In this document: in pieces, positions 32,518-44,490 of the stretch
How positions within the stretch are numbered: the first letter of the stretch is position 1
How the letters are laid out: the number at the start of each line of letters is the position of its first letter
DNA from: Nematostella vectensis
Lineage: Eukaryota; Cnidaria; Anthozoa; Actiniaria; Edwardsiidae
Direction of reading: 5' to 3'
Assembly (NCBI RefSeq): GCF_932526225.1
Contig: NC_064036.1
Span: 19,926,953 to 19,990,952, forward strand
DNA: 64,000 nt
The notes under the pieces: generated by a model
What the model was told of the DNA's origin: nothing
Databases searched by the model: none
Seen by the model: the letters and a program-made list of their open reading frames with translations, nothing else
Translations under genes and position numbers: made by a program

Positions 32518-32606
32518 CCCTCTACTATCCAAAATTAGCTTTGAAAACAATTTAACCTGTATTATGGGGGATTTCAATAAAAACCTGTTGAATTAAAACT
32601 CTCACC
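32518..32606 (+). pseudogene. LINE H, segment 2: endonuclease core, between elements A and C
   Basis: 89 bases of the same LINE, reading ENNLTCIMGDFNKNLL in the plus frame; GDFN is the endonuclease motif. Element A ends on the left and element C starts at 32607. Confidence 0.75.
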
Positions 32607-32715
32607 TGTAGTATTTGGGGAAAACGAACTCCACATGGAGAAAGACGACCACTCGATGAGTCAGCAAACTACAACAACTTTATTCGCAAAGCATCATGGG
32701 TATTAATAGATTACA
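32607..32715 (-). repeat. Element C 3' LTR
   Basis: 109 bp, TGTAGTATTTGGGG... to ...GATTACA. Confidence 0.93.
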
Positions 32716-32763
32716 CTGCTTTCCTCTAAAAGGAGGAGTTGACTATACCCTGAACACAACTAC

Positions 32764-33500
32764 TTATGGATCTAGTTTGACAACCGGTTTGACAACTCTC
32801 TGAGATCTCCTCAGCACAGGAGTTTGGGTAACAGAACTATCCTGAGGTTTTACTGGAGTTACATGGTGATCTGAAATACTAGCAGCTGGTTGGTTGACTT
32901 TGTCAGACTGAATCATGGTCTCACTCTCTGTGCCACCCTGCTCACACGACTCAGGCACTGTGATATCTGGTTCATTCCCGTCATCACAGATATCATCATG
33001 TGCTCTGATCATGTGATCAGTGTGGACATATCTAGTCCTGTGTCCTGTTTTTACAACATATGTTCTGGGACCACATACTTTAACTACAGTACCAGGAATC
33101 CACTTATCCCTCTTTGAGCTAGCTCTGGTGTTATGCACACGCACTCTATCACACCTCTCAAATTGTCGCTCTTTCCTGCACTTCAAATCCTTTTAGAACT
33201 TCTGTTTCTCTTGTTTGTTCTCTATAGCATCTGCAAGGTGTGGCTTTACAAGACTAAGCCTGGTCCTGAGTTGGCGTTTTACCATTAACTCTGATGGACT
33301 CATGCCAGAAGTGCTGTGAGGTGTGGTACGGTACCTGAACAAAAAACTATCAAGTCTATTTTTCATAGACATACCCTTTGTGCCCTGAATGACTTGCTTG
33401 AGTAGGGCCTCTTTAACTACCGTAACAGATCTTTCGGCTGCCTCATTAGATTGAGGATGGTATGGTGGAACCAATGTGTGCTTTATGCCATTTTTGTGCA
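32764..33500 (-). pseudogene. Element C integrase C-terminal part
   Basis: The frame is shifted relative to the upstream pol (frameshift near 33490-33500). It has YHPQSNEAAERS, the third catalytic region of the integrase, then FRYRTTPHSTSGMSP. A TAA at 33195-33193 breaks it before KCRKERQFERCDRVRV and a C-terminal region with GTVVKVCGPRTYVVKTG, a typical Gypsy integrase tail. Confidence 0.85.
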
Positions 33501-35714
33501 TAAATTCGGCAAACTAATAGGAAACAGAGGCCCATTGTCTGAGACTACTTCTTCAGGCAAACCATGATTGGCAAAAATCAGCCTGAGCTCATCAATAATG
33601 CGCAAGGCAGTGGTGGAAGTCATGTGTTGCACATCAATCCACTTTGAGTGGCTGTCAATAACCACCAGGAAATAGTCATTGCCATCTTGGCAAAAATCAA
33701 TATGAAAACGTTGGAATGGCCTGGTAGGCCACTTCCAAGGAATTAAAGGTGCACTTGGAGGGGCACTTCGAACACTTTGACATACCGAGCAAACTCTACA
33801 GGCTTCTTCAATCTGTTCGTCCATTTTTGGCCACCAAACACAAGTACGAGCTATAGCTTTCATTCCACACATACCTGGGTGCTCCCAGTGTAGTTCTTTC
33901 AGCATTTTCTTCCTTGAGGCGAGGGGGATAACCACTCTGGATCCCCACAAAACGCAGTGCTGCTCACATGACAGCTCCATCTTTCTGCTGAAATATGGTC
34001 TGAGGTTTTCATCCTCGCATACCTCAGGCCAGCCTGACATAACATACTGGAGAACTCTGCTCAACACTGGATCCAATTGAGTTTGCTGAGCAATTGCCTT
34101 AGCAGTTAGTAGGAAATCCTCATCAAATGCACTTACCATGTAGATTGTTCCCTCACTACCTACACTGGAATCCTCGTGTGGTAGCCTGGAAAGTGCATCA
34201 CAATTACTGTGTTCTTGGGAGGATCTGTATTCTATTTCGTAATCATAGGCAGAGAGAAGTATAGCCCACCTGTGCATGCGGCTTGCTGCAAGTGTAGGGA
34301 TGGCAGACTTTGGGCCTAAGATAGATAACAGTGGCTTATGATCTGTTACTAGAGTGAATTTTCGCCCATATAGGTACTGATGGAACTTTTTCACTCCAAA
34401 TATTATGGACAAGGCCTCTCTCTCTATTTGAGCATAGTTCTCTCCACTAGAACTCAGAGTACGCGATGCGCAGGCTATTGGTCTTTCCTGGCCATCATCC
34501 ATCTCATGGCTAAGTAATGCTCCTATTCCATAACTAGAAGCATCGCAATCCAGTTTTAAACTACGATTAACATCATAATGCACCAATAGTGCCTCACTTG
34601 TGAGACCCTGTTTGCAGGCCTCATAGGCATGCTGACACTCTGTTGTCCATTCCCATGGGATGTCTTTCTTAAGGAGATTATGCAATGGGGCTAGTGTTGT
34701 GGCTAGGCCTGGAAGGAAAGAATGGTAGTATTGCACCATGCCCAAAAATGATCTTAACTCACTTACATTAGTGGGTAAAGGTGCCTCTCTTACAGCATCC
34801 ACTTTCTCCTTTACGGGATGCAGGCCTTCAGCATTTATCCGTAACCCTAAGTATGTGACTTCTGGCTTCAGAAACTCACACTTAGGTAGCTTGAGGTGTA
34901 CATTATGTTTAGCTAATCTGGCTAGTACCTCAGACAGAATTCCAATATTCTCTTGCCAGTCATCACCACCGATCAGAATGTCATCCTGTTTGCACACACA
35001 CTTATCTAGCCCTTGCAGTATCTGATCCATTTTGGCTTGAAAAAGCTTAGGCGAGGATTTTACTCCATAGGGCAACTTAGTGTAAGAGTAGAGCCCCTTG
35101 TAAGTGTTTATAGTTAGGTATTCCTGACTCTCCTCATCAACACTCAATTGTGCATATGCATGTGACAAATCCAACTTGCTAAACACTTTAGATCCAGCAA
35201 GTGCTGTATACAAGTCCTGTGTGGTAGCTAGGGGGTATTGTTCATCCTCTACAAACTGGTTTATGGTTACCTTATAGTCTCCACATATCCGAACGGACTT
35301 ATCTGCCTTAGGCACTACTGCAATTGGGCTAGCCCATTCTGATCTCTGGGTTTTCTTTATCACCCCATGTTTCTCTAGCTTATCCAGTTCCCTTTCGACA
35401 GCATCCTTCAATGCATAAGGAACCTTCCGAGGCTTGAAGAACACTGGTTTTGCCCCATCTGTCATAGTGATGTGGGCCTCAAAACCTGTCATGCCCTCGT
35501 AACCTTCCTCAAACAGCTCACTGTGCTTAGAAATTAATGCATCAAGTTGACTTTTGTCATGATTAGGCACGACAGTGAGGCGATTGACCCTGAAAATCTT
35601 ATCCCACTCAAGCGTTATTTAAGAAAGCCAATCCTTGCCTAGCAGAGTAGGTCTGCCATTATAATCTGCTATGAAAATGGCCAGATGGTACCTATTGCCT
35701 TTGTACTCTACTTC
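33483..35714 (-). pseudogene. Element C pol: RT, RNase H, integrase start
   Basis: Open from about 35618 after a TAA at 35621-35619. The RT has FSKLDLSHAYAQL and an active site KQDDIL instead of Y.DD, then RNase H (LDCDASSYGIGALL, VTDHKPL), an HHCC finger (HWEHPGMCGMKAI...CSVCQSV) and the integrase core (HIDFCQDG, SDNGPLF). The end is displaced by the frameshift. By length and order it is a complete Gypsy pol. Confidence 0.9.
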
Positions 35715-36830
35715 TCACTGCATCTCACCACACCCCTCAAGTGTCTCTCCCGTGTACGTTCGCAATACCGTCTCTGAGGGTAAGAGTGGAATGTGACTGA
35801 ATTTCTGCATGTATGTGCTCTTACTCATCACAGAATAATCAGCTGCGGTATCTACCTCCATTTCACACATAGACCCATTGATCGATAACTCTACCGTGTA
35901 TCGCTTGCGTCTGGGCCTATCAGTGGCAATGGAATAGATGCCCAGCTCATCAAATCCGTCACTTTCTTTATACATTACATCATACACGTTACTCTTATTT
36001 CCTGTTACATTATGTAAATTCCCACTGGGTTCTGGAGAGGGCCTAGATTTATCACTTGGGTCACAAGGCTTACTACGACAAGCATTCGCAATATGCCCGA
36101 CTTTGGAACATTTAAAACACTTAGCTAATTTAAACTTACAGTTAGAGGCATAGTGTTTTCCTTTGCAGCGGTAACAGGGTGGTTCCTCAGTGTTCCCTTT
36201 TCTAGCAGTTCCTAGTTTATTCACTGTCCCTTGAAGGCTGCTTGCCTTTTCAGTTGTCAGGTTGAATTCGTGAGTGTTTTTTTCTGCCATCTCCATTGCC
36301 TTTGATATCTGACAAGCCTTGTCAAATGTGAGATCCTCTGTGTTTAACAACTTGTTTTGGATCTTTGCACTGTTTAGTCCACAAACAAACCGATCCCGTT
36401 GTGCACGATTAAGGAACTCTCCGTAACTGCAGTGAATGGACAGTTTCTTTAGCGCCACAATAAAATCACTGATTGTTTCTCCTTCTTTCTGGACACGAGT
36501 TCCGAAATGAAAACTCTCAGCAATTTCCAGCGGTGGCGGGTTGTAGTGCTTCCCTAGGGCTTGCACTATCTCGTCGAATGGTGTGTCGCTCGGCTTTGCT
36601 GGAACCAATAGATTACTCAACGTTGTATAAACTTCAGGACCCAGTTCGGTGAGAAGAATGGCCCGTTTTCTTTCTCGAACTACTTTGTTTGCTGCTTCGT
36701 TGTCTTCGCCTGGGGTTTCAGCTATCCCATTTGCGAGAAAAAACATCTCCATTCTCTCAACATAGGATTTGAATGTCTCTCTATTTTCCTGATATTCTCC
36801 CACGCGACCAAACAAACCACTGGCCGCCAT
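35715..36830 (-). pseudogene. Element C gag and protease start
   Basis: ATG at 36830 (MAASGLFGRVGE); codons before it are open but lack ATG. A gag core is followed by two CCHC knuckles (CYRCKGKHYASNC and CFKCSKVGHIANAC). The protease site reads VDTAADYSVM, with Ala where Gly is expected in D-[ST]-G-A. The frame stops at a TGA (35717-35715) in the protease and again at 35621-35619, but the same frame continues between and after them. Confidence 0.88.
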
Positions 36831-36960
36831 CTTGAATTCTTGATTCACAACGCGAAGGGAAATACACTTCAAATTTCGGTAGGAAACACTTCAATTCTTC
36901 CCCAAAACCGTCTTCCGCACCAGCTAGGGTTTCTCGTGCGACTTCGTGCACGTAGAAAAG

Positions 36961-36979
36961 AAACAAACTCCTCGCCAAA
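36961..36979 (-). other. Element C primer-binding site
   Basis: TTTGGCGAGGAGTTTGTTT directly follows the 5' LTR on the minus strand; tRNA not determined. Confidence 0.6.
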
Positions 36980-37088
36980 TGTAGTATTTTGGGAAAACGA
37001 ACTCCACATGAAGAAAGACGACCACTCGATGAGTCAGCAAACTACAACAACTTTATTCGCAAAGCATCATGGGTATTAATACATTACA
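36980..37088 (-). repeat. Element C 5' LTR
   Basis: 109 bp; differs from the left copy at three positions by eye (TTTT for TTTG, TGAA for TGGA, TACA for TAGA contexts). Confidence 0.93.
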
Positions 37089-39555
37089 TCACCATAGCAC
37101 TTTGTTGACATTATGCTCTCTAATACTCTATTCCCTCTTCTTTCCAAACCTACAAAAATCACTTCCTCGACTGCTACACTTATTGACAATATTTTTACCA
37201 ACAACAAGTATACTATGGTCAGTGGTTCCCTCTATTCTGATATTTCTGATCATCTTCCCATTTTTCAAACTACTAGTTTAAAACTGGAAGCACAACCGCT
37301 TCCTAGGAAGAGATATACTAGAACAATAAATCCGGCCAATTTGGCCACTTGCACCTCAAAAGTATCTGAAACAGACATTTATTTACAATAATGAAAATAC
37401 TGTATTAAGGCCTTCCTTCACGAAGTTCAGCTTATATACAATCAATCTTTCCCACTTAAACCAGTCAATTTCCAGCGTTGTTGCACCAAACCATGGTTTA
37501 CCAATAGTACCAAATGAAAAAACTCTCTCAAGAATAACCTTTTGGATCCCTCACCTTTAAACCTACTGTATCTAAATACCACAGGTACAGGAACAAATAT
37601 AACTTTATAGTGAAATTTGCATGGAAACATATTATCATTATAAACTTATTGCTGCATACAGAAACCTAAAAATACCTAGACACCAATCAATGAATAAGAA
37701 AACAAAACAATCACAAATAAACACCATATAATGATCCCACTATTATTGCAGGCAAATTCAATACTTTTATTTACTGATATTGGTCCATCCTTGGCCAAAA
37801 AGATTCACTAACTCTCCTCTTACCACAAACAATACTTAAAAGGCTATTTCCTTAATAACTTTCTACTTTCCCCTACAATACCTTCTGACATCTCTGATCT
37901 AGCTAAAACCTTAAAAAAAGCATGAGTGAAGGCGCTGATGGCTTGTGTGGGCATTGAAGGCAGCAATGCACATTCTCGCTGAACCACTCTCCTGTATCTG
38001 CAATCTTTCCTATTCAAGAGGGGTTTTTCCTGACAAACAAAAATTCTTTCCATCGTCAAATCTGATAACCAACACAATTTTTCTAACTATAGGCCAATAT
38101 TCACTGTTCCATTTTTCTCTAAGATTCTGGAAAAGTTATACTCCAGACTATATGAATTTCTTGTCAAGTTCAACATTCTTAACCTCCAACAATATGGTTT
38201 CAGACAGAACTTCTCCGCCTACATGGCTATACTTGAACTTGTTAATAACATTTATGGTGGATTTAAAAAAAATGAGTGCACTTTTGGAATTTTTGTTAAT
38301 CTTAAAAAAGTGGACACAGTGGATCATTCCTTACTCCTGGACAAAATATACTTTTATTCGATTCGGGCCCCCCCTTTCACTGGCTTTTAAGTTATCTCAC
38401 AAAAGACAACAGTATATCGTAATAAATGTCTCTTCTCATTAAACTATAAAAGCTATAGAGATCTGTCTTGGTCCCCCTTCTCCTTCTCATAAACATAAAT
38501 GACCTGTTTCGTACTTCAAAACTTCTTTCCCTCATTTTTTTACAGATAATACCAATATATTCTTCTCACATCAAAATATACACGGTTTAATATCCATTTT
38601 CAATAGGTTTTATCCTGATAAAACCAAATTTATTTTGTTTCACCCCCCAAGAAAGAAAATCATGGTTGATCATCCTGTCAAAATTAATAATAATATCATA
38701 TCTCGTGTTGAATTTACCAAGTTCTTAGGAGTTATTATTCATGAAAATCTCTCTTAAAACAGCATATCCTAGAAATTCGATCCATTGTTTAAAAAGTCAT
38801 CGGTATAATCTCGAAAGCTAGACAATTTCCTTCTCCAACTACACTCTTGACTCTTTACAACTCACTTGTGTTTACCTTATCTAAACCATTGTACACTAAT
38901 TTGGGGATCAACATTTGACTCTTATACCAGACCTCTATTTCTCTTACAAAAAATAATTCCTATCATTTTTCTTCACCTTGGCGGGCCCATACAAAACCAC
39001 TCATTCAAATGTATGATCTTGGTGTATGACACTGCTATTCTATATACAAGTATTAAACGTCCTGCTTTGTTTTCTCACACCTTCATAATTTGCTACCCCC
39101 ATCTCTATCTTCAATCTTCTTTGTCAATTCCGATATACACAATTACTCCACACGCTCAAAGCATAATTTACATAAAAACACACCAAATATCATTTTTTCA
39201 TATCCTATCAAGCCCCTACTATCTGGAATGATATTCCACTCTCCCTTAAAAATTCCTTTAACCCCCCCCCAACGACACATGCAAACTCAAAGACTACTCC
39301 CTGGATCTATAATATCTTTTTTTCACCAATACCTGGAATTCCGCTGACAACCTTTACTACAAGACAACGATTTTAGTTTAGATTAGTTATTGTTATTATT
39401 ATGTTATTGTATTATTATTATTTGTTCTCATTGTACCAATCTTGTAAACTATACATCACTCCTGTACTCTTTATATATCTGACGTTAAGTCACTTAAGCC
39501 AGAGGGCTATGGCTCTTCCCATGTATTTTATTAACAAGTCTTACCAATAAAAAAA
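37089..39555 (+). pseudogene. LINE H, segment 3: end of endonuclease, RT and 3' tail
   Basis: Continues the LINE after element C. An open part at 37113-37388 has TKITSSTATLIDNIFTN and SDISDHLPIF, the last endonuclease block with its catalytic SDH. RT motifs follow across many stops and frameshifts: NYRPI near 38090, LEKLYSRLYEFL, LQQYGFRQNFSAY, a DHSLLLDKIY region, DKTKFILFHPP, VEFTKFLGVI, and LNHCTLIWGS near 38880. The 3' end is about 39482-39555 (GTCACTTAAGCC and AAGTCTTACCAATAAA). The organisation is CR1/L2-like; clade not resolved. Confidence 0.8.
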
Positions 39556-40639
39556 ATGATAACATATGAACCCACTGACCTGTAAGGAAAGGGGAAAAAT
39601 TTATTTTACCTCTTAGATTTTACAACTTTACAAACTTTCAAAACACACAATGTAAAAAATTAAAAAAAAAAACAATGTTAAAAATTAAAAAAAAAAAACA
39701 GCTCAAATACATAATTATGGATCGAGATGGTTCAAGTACACGTACATTTTGATTGAAGTCTCAATACAATTAAAATGATGCTTTCAAGAATTTATGTTGA
39801 TGCACAGAAAGATGTGAAAACTTGATCCAGGCTCATGTAAGAGGTGATAAATAAATGTATTTAGGAAAAAATGATTCATATGATGTGGTTTAGGTGTGGT
39901 GGTGGTTTCTTGATCTTCATTTGCCTCTCCATTTTCATCATGGCTTAGACTGCACCCTTCTTCATTACCAGCACCATCATCGTGATTGTCAGACACTTGA
40001 TTCTTGCTAGTAATAATGCGTTTTTTCAGACTTAATCTTTGCTCTGACACCTTTGGTGGCGTAATTGTGCGAACAAGTTATTGAATAGTCGATGGTGGTG
40101 TGGTTTGCAGCATCTCTCTTCTGAAAGTAGTGATTTCTGGACCAGCAATTTCAAAAAGTATTTCAGAAACAAGAAAATCTATAGTTCATTCGCCAACCAC
40201 GCGCTAATGCGCAAGAACAACAAAAACACCATATGTGTGTGGCTCGTGCTGGGTGCCTGCGAACATGATGCCACTACGCATTTTATTAAATGTTAAACTT
40301 GGAAAACTAATATGATAAAATAAAATGTAGAATCATTCTAAACTTGTGACTTATAATACTCAGTTATAAATTAAGTGGAGGTGCTGTTATACAACAGAAA
40401 ATTGAATTCTAGAAAAATACAACTTCATAATCACACGCCCGATACGAAAAACCGGGAAAAAAACCTGTAGAAAAAAAATTCCTCTAATGATCAGCCATGA
40501 TCATTTTAATAGGTGGGTCGTATTTGTTGAGTTTGGCAGTCTTAGCTATTCTCTTCGTGATATTTAGAGGTGGAATAGATGAACTGGGCAGCTGTCCTCA
40601 TCAGTCACCTTTGGTTTTGTTGCAGGCTTTAATTTAATG
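39556..40639. other. Non-coding; A-rich repeats and an acidic minus-strand ORF
   Basis: At about 39660-39705 short AAAAA-rich repeats (ACAATGTTAAAAATTAAAAA). A minus ORF at 40050-39784 (88 codons) is acidic (GAGNEEGCSLSHDENGEA) but has no domain; it could be the far end of the OTU-like pseudogene upstream of it. Not a confident gene. Confidence 0.35.
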
Positions 40640-41391
40640 GAAGCAAAGAAGTTACCCTGTTTTTTTCTCACTCTGGAGTGAGGGAAGGCCTTTGATTTCC
40701 ACTTATTTAATTGTGGGTTTGACGCTTATCTTCTCAATGATCACAGCAGCAAAGTGATTTGAATGATAGAATGCTCCTGGGCGATTATCAATATTTCCAT
40801 CTCTTGACCAGAGTACCATTAGCTACTCCGGATCACTCACTCCTTGCCATGATGTACGGGTCGCTCTTGGGTTAATGACGTGATGAAGAAGCGTTCGAAG
40901 AGGAAGGCGTTGGTTAACCTCTGGATACATGAAATAAAATGATATCGATATCACAGAAAGCCCTAAAAGAAAGCATGACCATTTTCCATTGGTCAAACCA
41001 GCGATTCAGCTTTTACTGCTTCTTCTCTGTTTCCAGTGATTTTTGCTTCAGTTAATCCTACTAAAAGGGGTATTTCAAATGGAAGATAATTTTTTCTTGC
41101 GTCTTCATGGAAGGCATTATAATCTGCTTAAAATAGACAGTTAAAGAACTATTCTCCAGCAACCAAAAGACGAAACGGCCTTGCAAGTGTTTAATTCCCC
41201 GTCAAAAGAACCAATATGGCATTGTAAAGGCAGTTTTCATTTGCAGTTGCTTTAAGGATGACCAGACAACTCGTGGATTTCTCAGAATCCGGTATAAAAT
41301 GTGTTGAAAAGTCATCGCGAGTAATTTTTTTGTTACTCACTTTATGTAACTTCGCAATTTCTTTCTTCAAAATTTCCTGGAGCATGACCAT
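40640..41391 (-). pseudogene. OTU-like protein fragment (vertnin-type repeat gene)
   Basis: From 41391 on the minus strand: a basic helix, then ATANENCLYNAILVLLTGN, which resembles the Cys loop of OTU cysteine proteases (D-G-N-C-L-[FY]-N-A), with NEN in place of DGN. After a stop the frame family continues with FHEDARKNYLPFEI, then GLTEAKITGNREEAV and, near 40790-40730, the blocks NIDNRPGAF and NHFAAVI, like the catalytic His end of such proteins. Several stops and shifts. This layout is common in cnidarian repeat-associated genes; it is not a working deubiquitinase. Confidence 0.45.
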
Positions 41392-41399
41392 CGGCCATA

Positions 41400-41999
41400 G
41401 TTAATGTATCCAAGATGCGACTACTGATGAAGTAAACCGCTAATGGCGTCCGTCTCGCGTATCAACAATCGATGGAAAATGAAGCTTAAATGTCATGGAT
41501 TTCGTGTTGATTTGTCGCACTTTATTTGCAAAAAAGACAAGATAATGGTAAATCTGTCTTTATGTTTTATGTTGTTTAGTTTGGTATAAAATAGAAGTCG
41601 ACCAAATGACAAAGTTTAGTCGCAAAATCGAAAGACTAGTCGCAAGCGTCTTATACAGGCGCCATTTCCAGCCCTGCTGTGGAGAAAAACGCCAACCAAA
41701 TCATGAGCACACTTTGTGCTTGTGGCGCCATTCGGTTCGTAATGTTGTCGGATATCGATCGGATTGTGATCAGATAATTTTCGTTTGGTTCTCGTTCTTT
41801 TGTTTTGTCTTCTAATGTTTGTCGCGTATCGCTCGATTCGTTCATTTCTGGATCGGATTTCAAAGTTTGACACATCATTTCAACAAAATTCCAACACGGC
41901 ATAACGATAACACAGGCACGATTTCATTAAACAACTTATCTGCGATTGAGACGGTAAAAACGGTGATGACTGTGATATAAATGTTAAATATGTGATATA
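41400..41999. other. No gene recognised
   Basis: Two overlapping minus ORFs near 41616-41902 show no motif. The right end abuts the TA of the pogo-type terminal repeat. Confidence 0.4.
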
Positions 42000-42200
42000 C
42001 AGTTGAACCTCTATTAAGCGGCCCTCTATTGAGCGGTCACCCTCTATTCAACGGTCATTTACCAAAGTCCCGAATTTTCCCCCTTATGTTTAGTGTAAAT
42101 TTGACCTCTATTGAGCGGTCACCTCTATTAAGCGGACGCGGTCACCAAAGGAGGGTCCCAATTGGTTGATTTCATTGTTTTTCACCTCTATTAAACGGTC
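42000..42200 (+). mobile_element. Pogo/Tigger terminal inverted repeat and sub-terminal repeats
   Basis: Starts CAGTTGAACCTCTATTAAGC right after TA (41998-41999), the tip of many Tigger elements. The unit CTCTATT.A.CGGTCA recurs about five times up to 42200. I did not find the matching right end before or after the neighbouring insertions, so the 3' end is missing. Confidence 0.75.
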
Positions 42201-42283
42201 ATCATCAATATTTGTCAGCATGACAACAGATAGTGCACGTCATATTTCGTCATATTTTTAACTGTCTAATCTAATTACTACGG

Positions 42284-42745
42284 CTAATCGTCTTGTGAGA
42301 CTTGTGTGGTCTTGTGCGGACCAGTCGCATCAAATTCCTTGATAACCAATTTCCGCTTTAGCCAGCAAGAAGAAAAACTGTCACCTTCAAATATGTATTC
42401 ACAAGGAATCTCGAGTCCAAAGCCACCACCTCTGTTCACCCACTTCCCTTTGACTACGACTTTCCCACAGTTCGTAGGTCTCTTGAGATACTTCGTAACC
42501 CACGTTGACATCAGTTTGGGAATATGCCCGATAACTTCGTAATCGTCAACTAGAGTATTCGGGCGACCGTCTTCACCCATTACCGTTTGTCAGCTTTTTC
42601 TCTTACGATTGCAACAGCATTCGGATCCTTTGTTAGTTGGTTCCCGCATAAGTTTGTAAACATCTTCTAGTGCTGGTTCCCACTCAGTCATGTATTCATG
42701 GTATCACCGAATGAATGAATCAACCTTAACAACTAGAGCCATCTC
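42284..42745 (-). pseudogene. HIRAN-like domain ORF inside the Tigger element
   Basis: On the minus strand, before the open part at 42580: HEYMTEWEPALEDVYKLMRE, then (other frame) DPNAVAIVREKAD. The open part 42580-42284 continues with YEVIGHIPKLMS, then KWVNRGGGFGLEIPCEYIF. The order REP.N..DPNAVAI...GHIP....PC.Y.F matches HIRAN domains (known in HLTF and Rad5 as DNA-end binding) and stand-alone HIRAN-like genes in invertebrate repeats. Two or more frame breaks. It lies between the 5' tip of the Tigger element and the transposase and is antisense to the transposase. Confidence 0.55.
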
Positions 42746-43065
42746 GACAAGCTTGTGTATAATTCAATGTGACCAAACAAGCCTGCACCGAAAGTAATCA
42801 TTTCTACACGTCTAATTATCACATTGCACGGACTCAGCAGGCTACGGCCTACTTTGCACACGTGTATTGCTCAAATTACAGATAACAGCATAACAACAAA
42901 GAACGAAACCACTAGGGAACTCTACTGAGCGTGAGAAAAAAAAAAGACAAAACACACAAAATTTCACAGAATTCAAGCTTTTGTGGTGAACTCCCTGTGT
43001 TCTCGGCCGTCAATCTTATAGCTAAAGGTTGGACGATGTAAACTGACACGAAGCAGCAGTGAAAT

Positions 43066-44141
43066 ATGTCTTCTGTGCTATTTTGCAAAAGTTGCAAAGC
43101 AGAAACCAAGTACCTTTGTTTAATCTGCGAAAGAGCCGTATGCAACAGATCAGATTGTGCTAAACCCCTGCCTGAGGAAACCCCTAACTGGAAATCTGGT
43201 TCTCGTGTATCAGCGTGTTGGTCATGTACCACCAGTTCCAGCCACGTGGACGGTGAAAATAATAGAGTGTCAATACCGAAGCCGACGGCAATTCCAAAGC
43301 CAAATCTCGAAAACCAGCCAAGGAAACTACAGCGCCAAAGGGCAACTGTTTAAGTTTGAAACAAAGAGTCGATTTGATTAACTATGCGAAAGATCATCCT
43401 AATGAAGGCTACCGCAAAGTTGCTGAACATTTTGGTGTCGGAAGGACGCAAGCGCAGAAAATCATCAAGGAGAGTGAGGCAATTCTCGCTCAATATGAAA
43501 GTAACGTCCGACCCAGTAAGCAAAAGAGGATTCGCACAGAAACCTATCAAAATGTGAACGACGCTCTATAAGATTGTTATACAGTTTGCCGATTATCCAA
43601 TGTCCCAGTTAGTGGTCCGATGTTGCAGGAGGAAGCCTTGATTATCGCAGAGAAGTTTCACCGCCTCTAATGGCTGGCTTCAATGTTTCGAAGAGCATTA
43701 CAACCTGCAAAGAATGGCCACTGCTGCCGAAGACAGGGATGTGAGTTCGGAAACGCTGGAAAGCTGGAATGAGCGAGTAAGAGAAATCACAAGAGGATGG
43801 AAGCCAGAGAATGTGTTGAACATGGACGACACTGGGAGTTTTTGGAAAGGACTTCCAGACTCAAGTTTGAATGAGAGAGGAAAGCGCTGCAACGGAGGCA
43901 AGTCGGCCAAGCAGAGAAACACGTGGGCATTTTTTGCCAACCCTACTGGAGAGAAAGAAGATCCGATTGTTATCGGAAACGCCGCAAAGCCCCGATGTTT
44001 CAAAACCATGAAAAACCTCAAACGGCCGTATGGATGCTGGTACTATTCCAACCCAAAAGCCTGGATGAAGATCAAGATCAAGAACTAAACAAAATTTGCG
44101 ACCGCTTTATACTGAAAGCGGATTACAACAATATGGTCTAG
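43066..44141 (+). pseudogene. Tigger/pogo transposase remnant
   Basis: 43066 begins a Cys-rich ORF (CKSCKAETKYLCLICERAVC) that could be a 5' zinc-binding exon. From 43343 the CENP-B type DNA-binding region follows: LKQRVDLINYAKDHPNEG, AEHFGVGRTQAQKII. The second helix-turn-helix (NVPVSGPMLQEEALIIAEKF) is after a stop at 43569. From 43714 another frame has the DDE start LNMDDTGSFWKGLP and the block KRCNGGKSAKQRNTW. The remaining DDE part is missing; the frame ends near 44090. It would cut and paste pogo elements, but this copy cannot. Confidence 0.8.
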
Positions 44142-44269
44142 AAAATGCTTCTACAGCACACTTGTTCAACAACAACGCATTAATTGCCTACGCCACAAAT
44201 TCTACATTATCTAGAGCACTTCTATTGTTCTTGATATAAAGCGAACAGAGAATAACAAAGGAAAGAACT

Positions 44270-44490
44270 TAGTTTGTCGAGGGACAAATAATTTAAACCA
44301 TTGGTTCCAAACAACTCTTACTTTTTTATTTCTTGATTAGATGAGTTCGAAATTCAGTGGTCTTCCTCAATTTACATTGTGGTTTCTCAGAAATCGTCTG
44401 TCTAATTAGAGTCAATTAACTTTCATGACGTGCGTGCGATTACAATGATTATACTGATTATGCTGTCAATCAAAAATTCGGTTGCTAGAG
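44270..44490 (-). repeat. BEL element left (3') LTR-like repeat
   Basis: Shares AAACCATTGGTTCCAAAC, GATGAGTTCGAAAT, GACGTGCGTGCGATTACAAT and TATGCTGTCAATCAAAA with 52499-52716. The copies differ at many sites, so the insertion is old. Confidence 0.7.

Larger units (their letters stand above)
32607..37088 (-). mobile_element. Element C: Gypsy-type LTR retrotransposon, decayed
   Basis: 109-bp LTRs (32607-32715 and 36980-37088) with three differences by eye, and target duplication TCACC on both sides (32602-32606 and 37089-37093). PBS TTTGGCGAGGAGTTTG is next to the right LTR; a purine stretch (AGAGGAAAGCAG) is next to the left LTR. Gag-pol is on the minus strand, with three in-frame stops and one frameshift. 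It was inserted in the same LINE as A and looks older. Confidence 0.95.

Noticed and set aside
41606-41902. Three overlapping ORFs near 41.6-41.9 kb
   Set aside because: No motif, and mutually overlapping frames with no preference.
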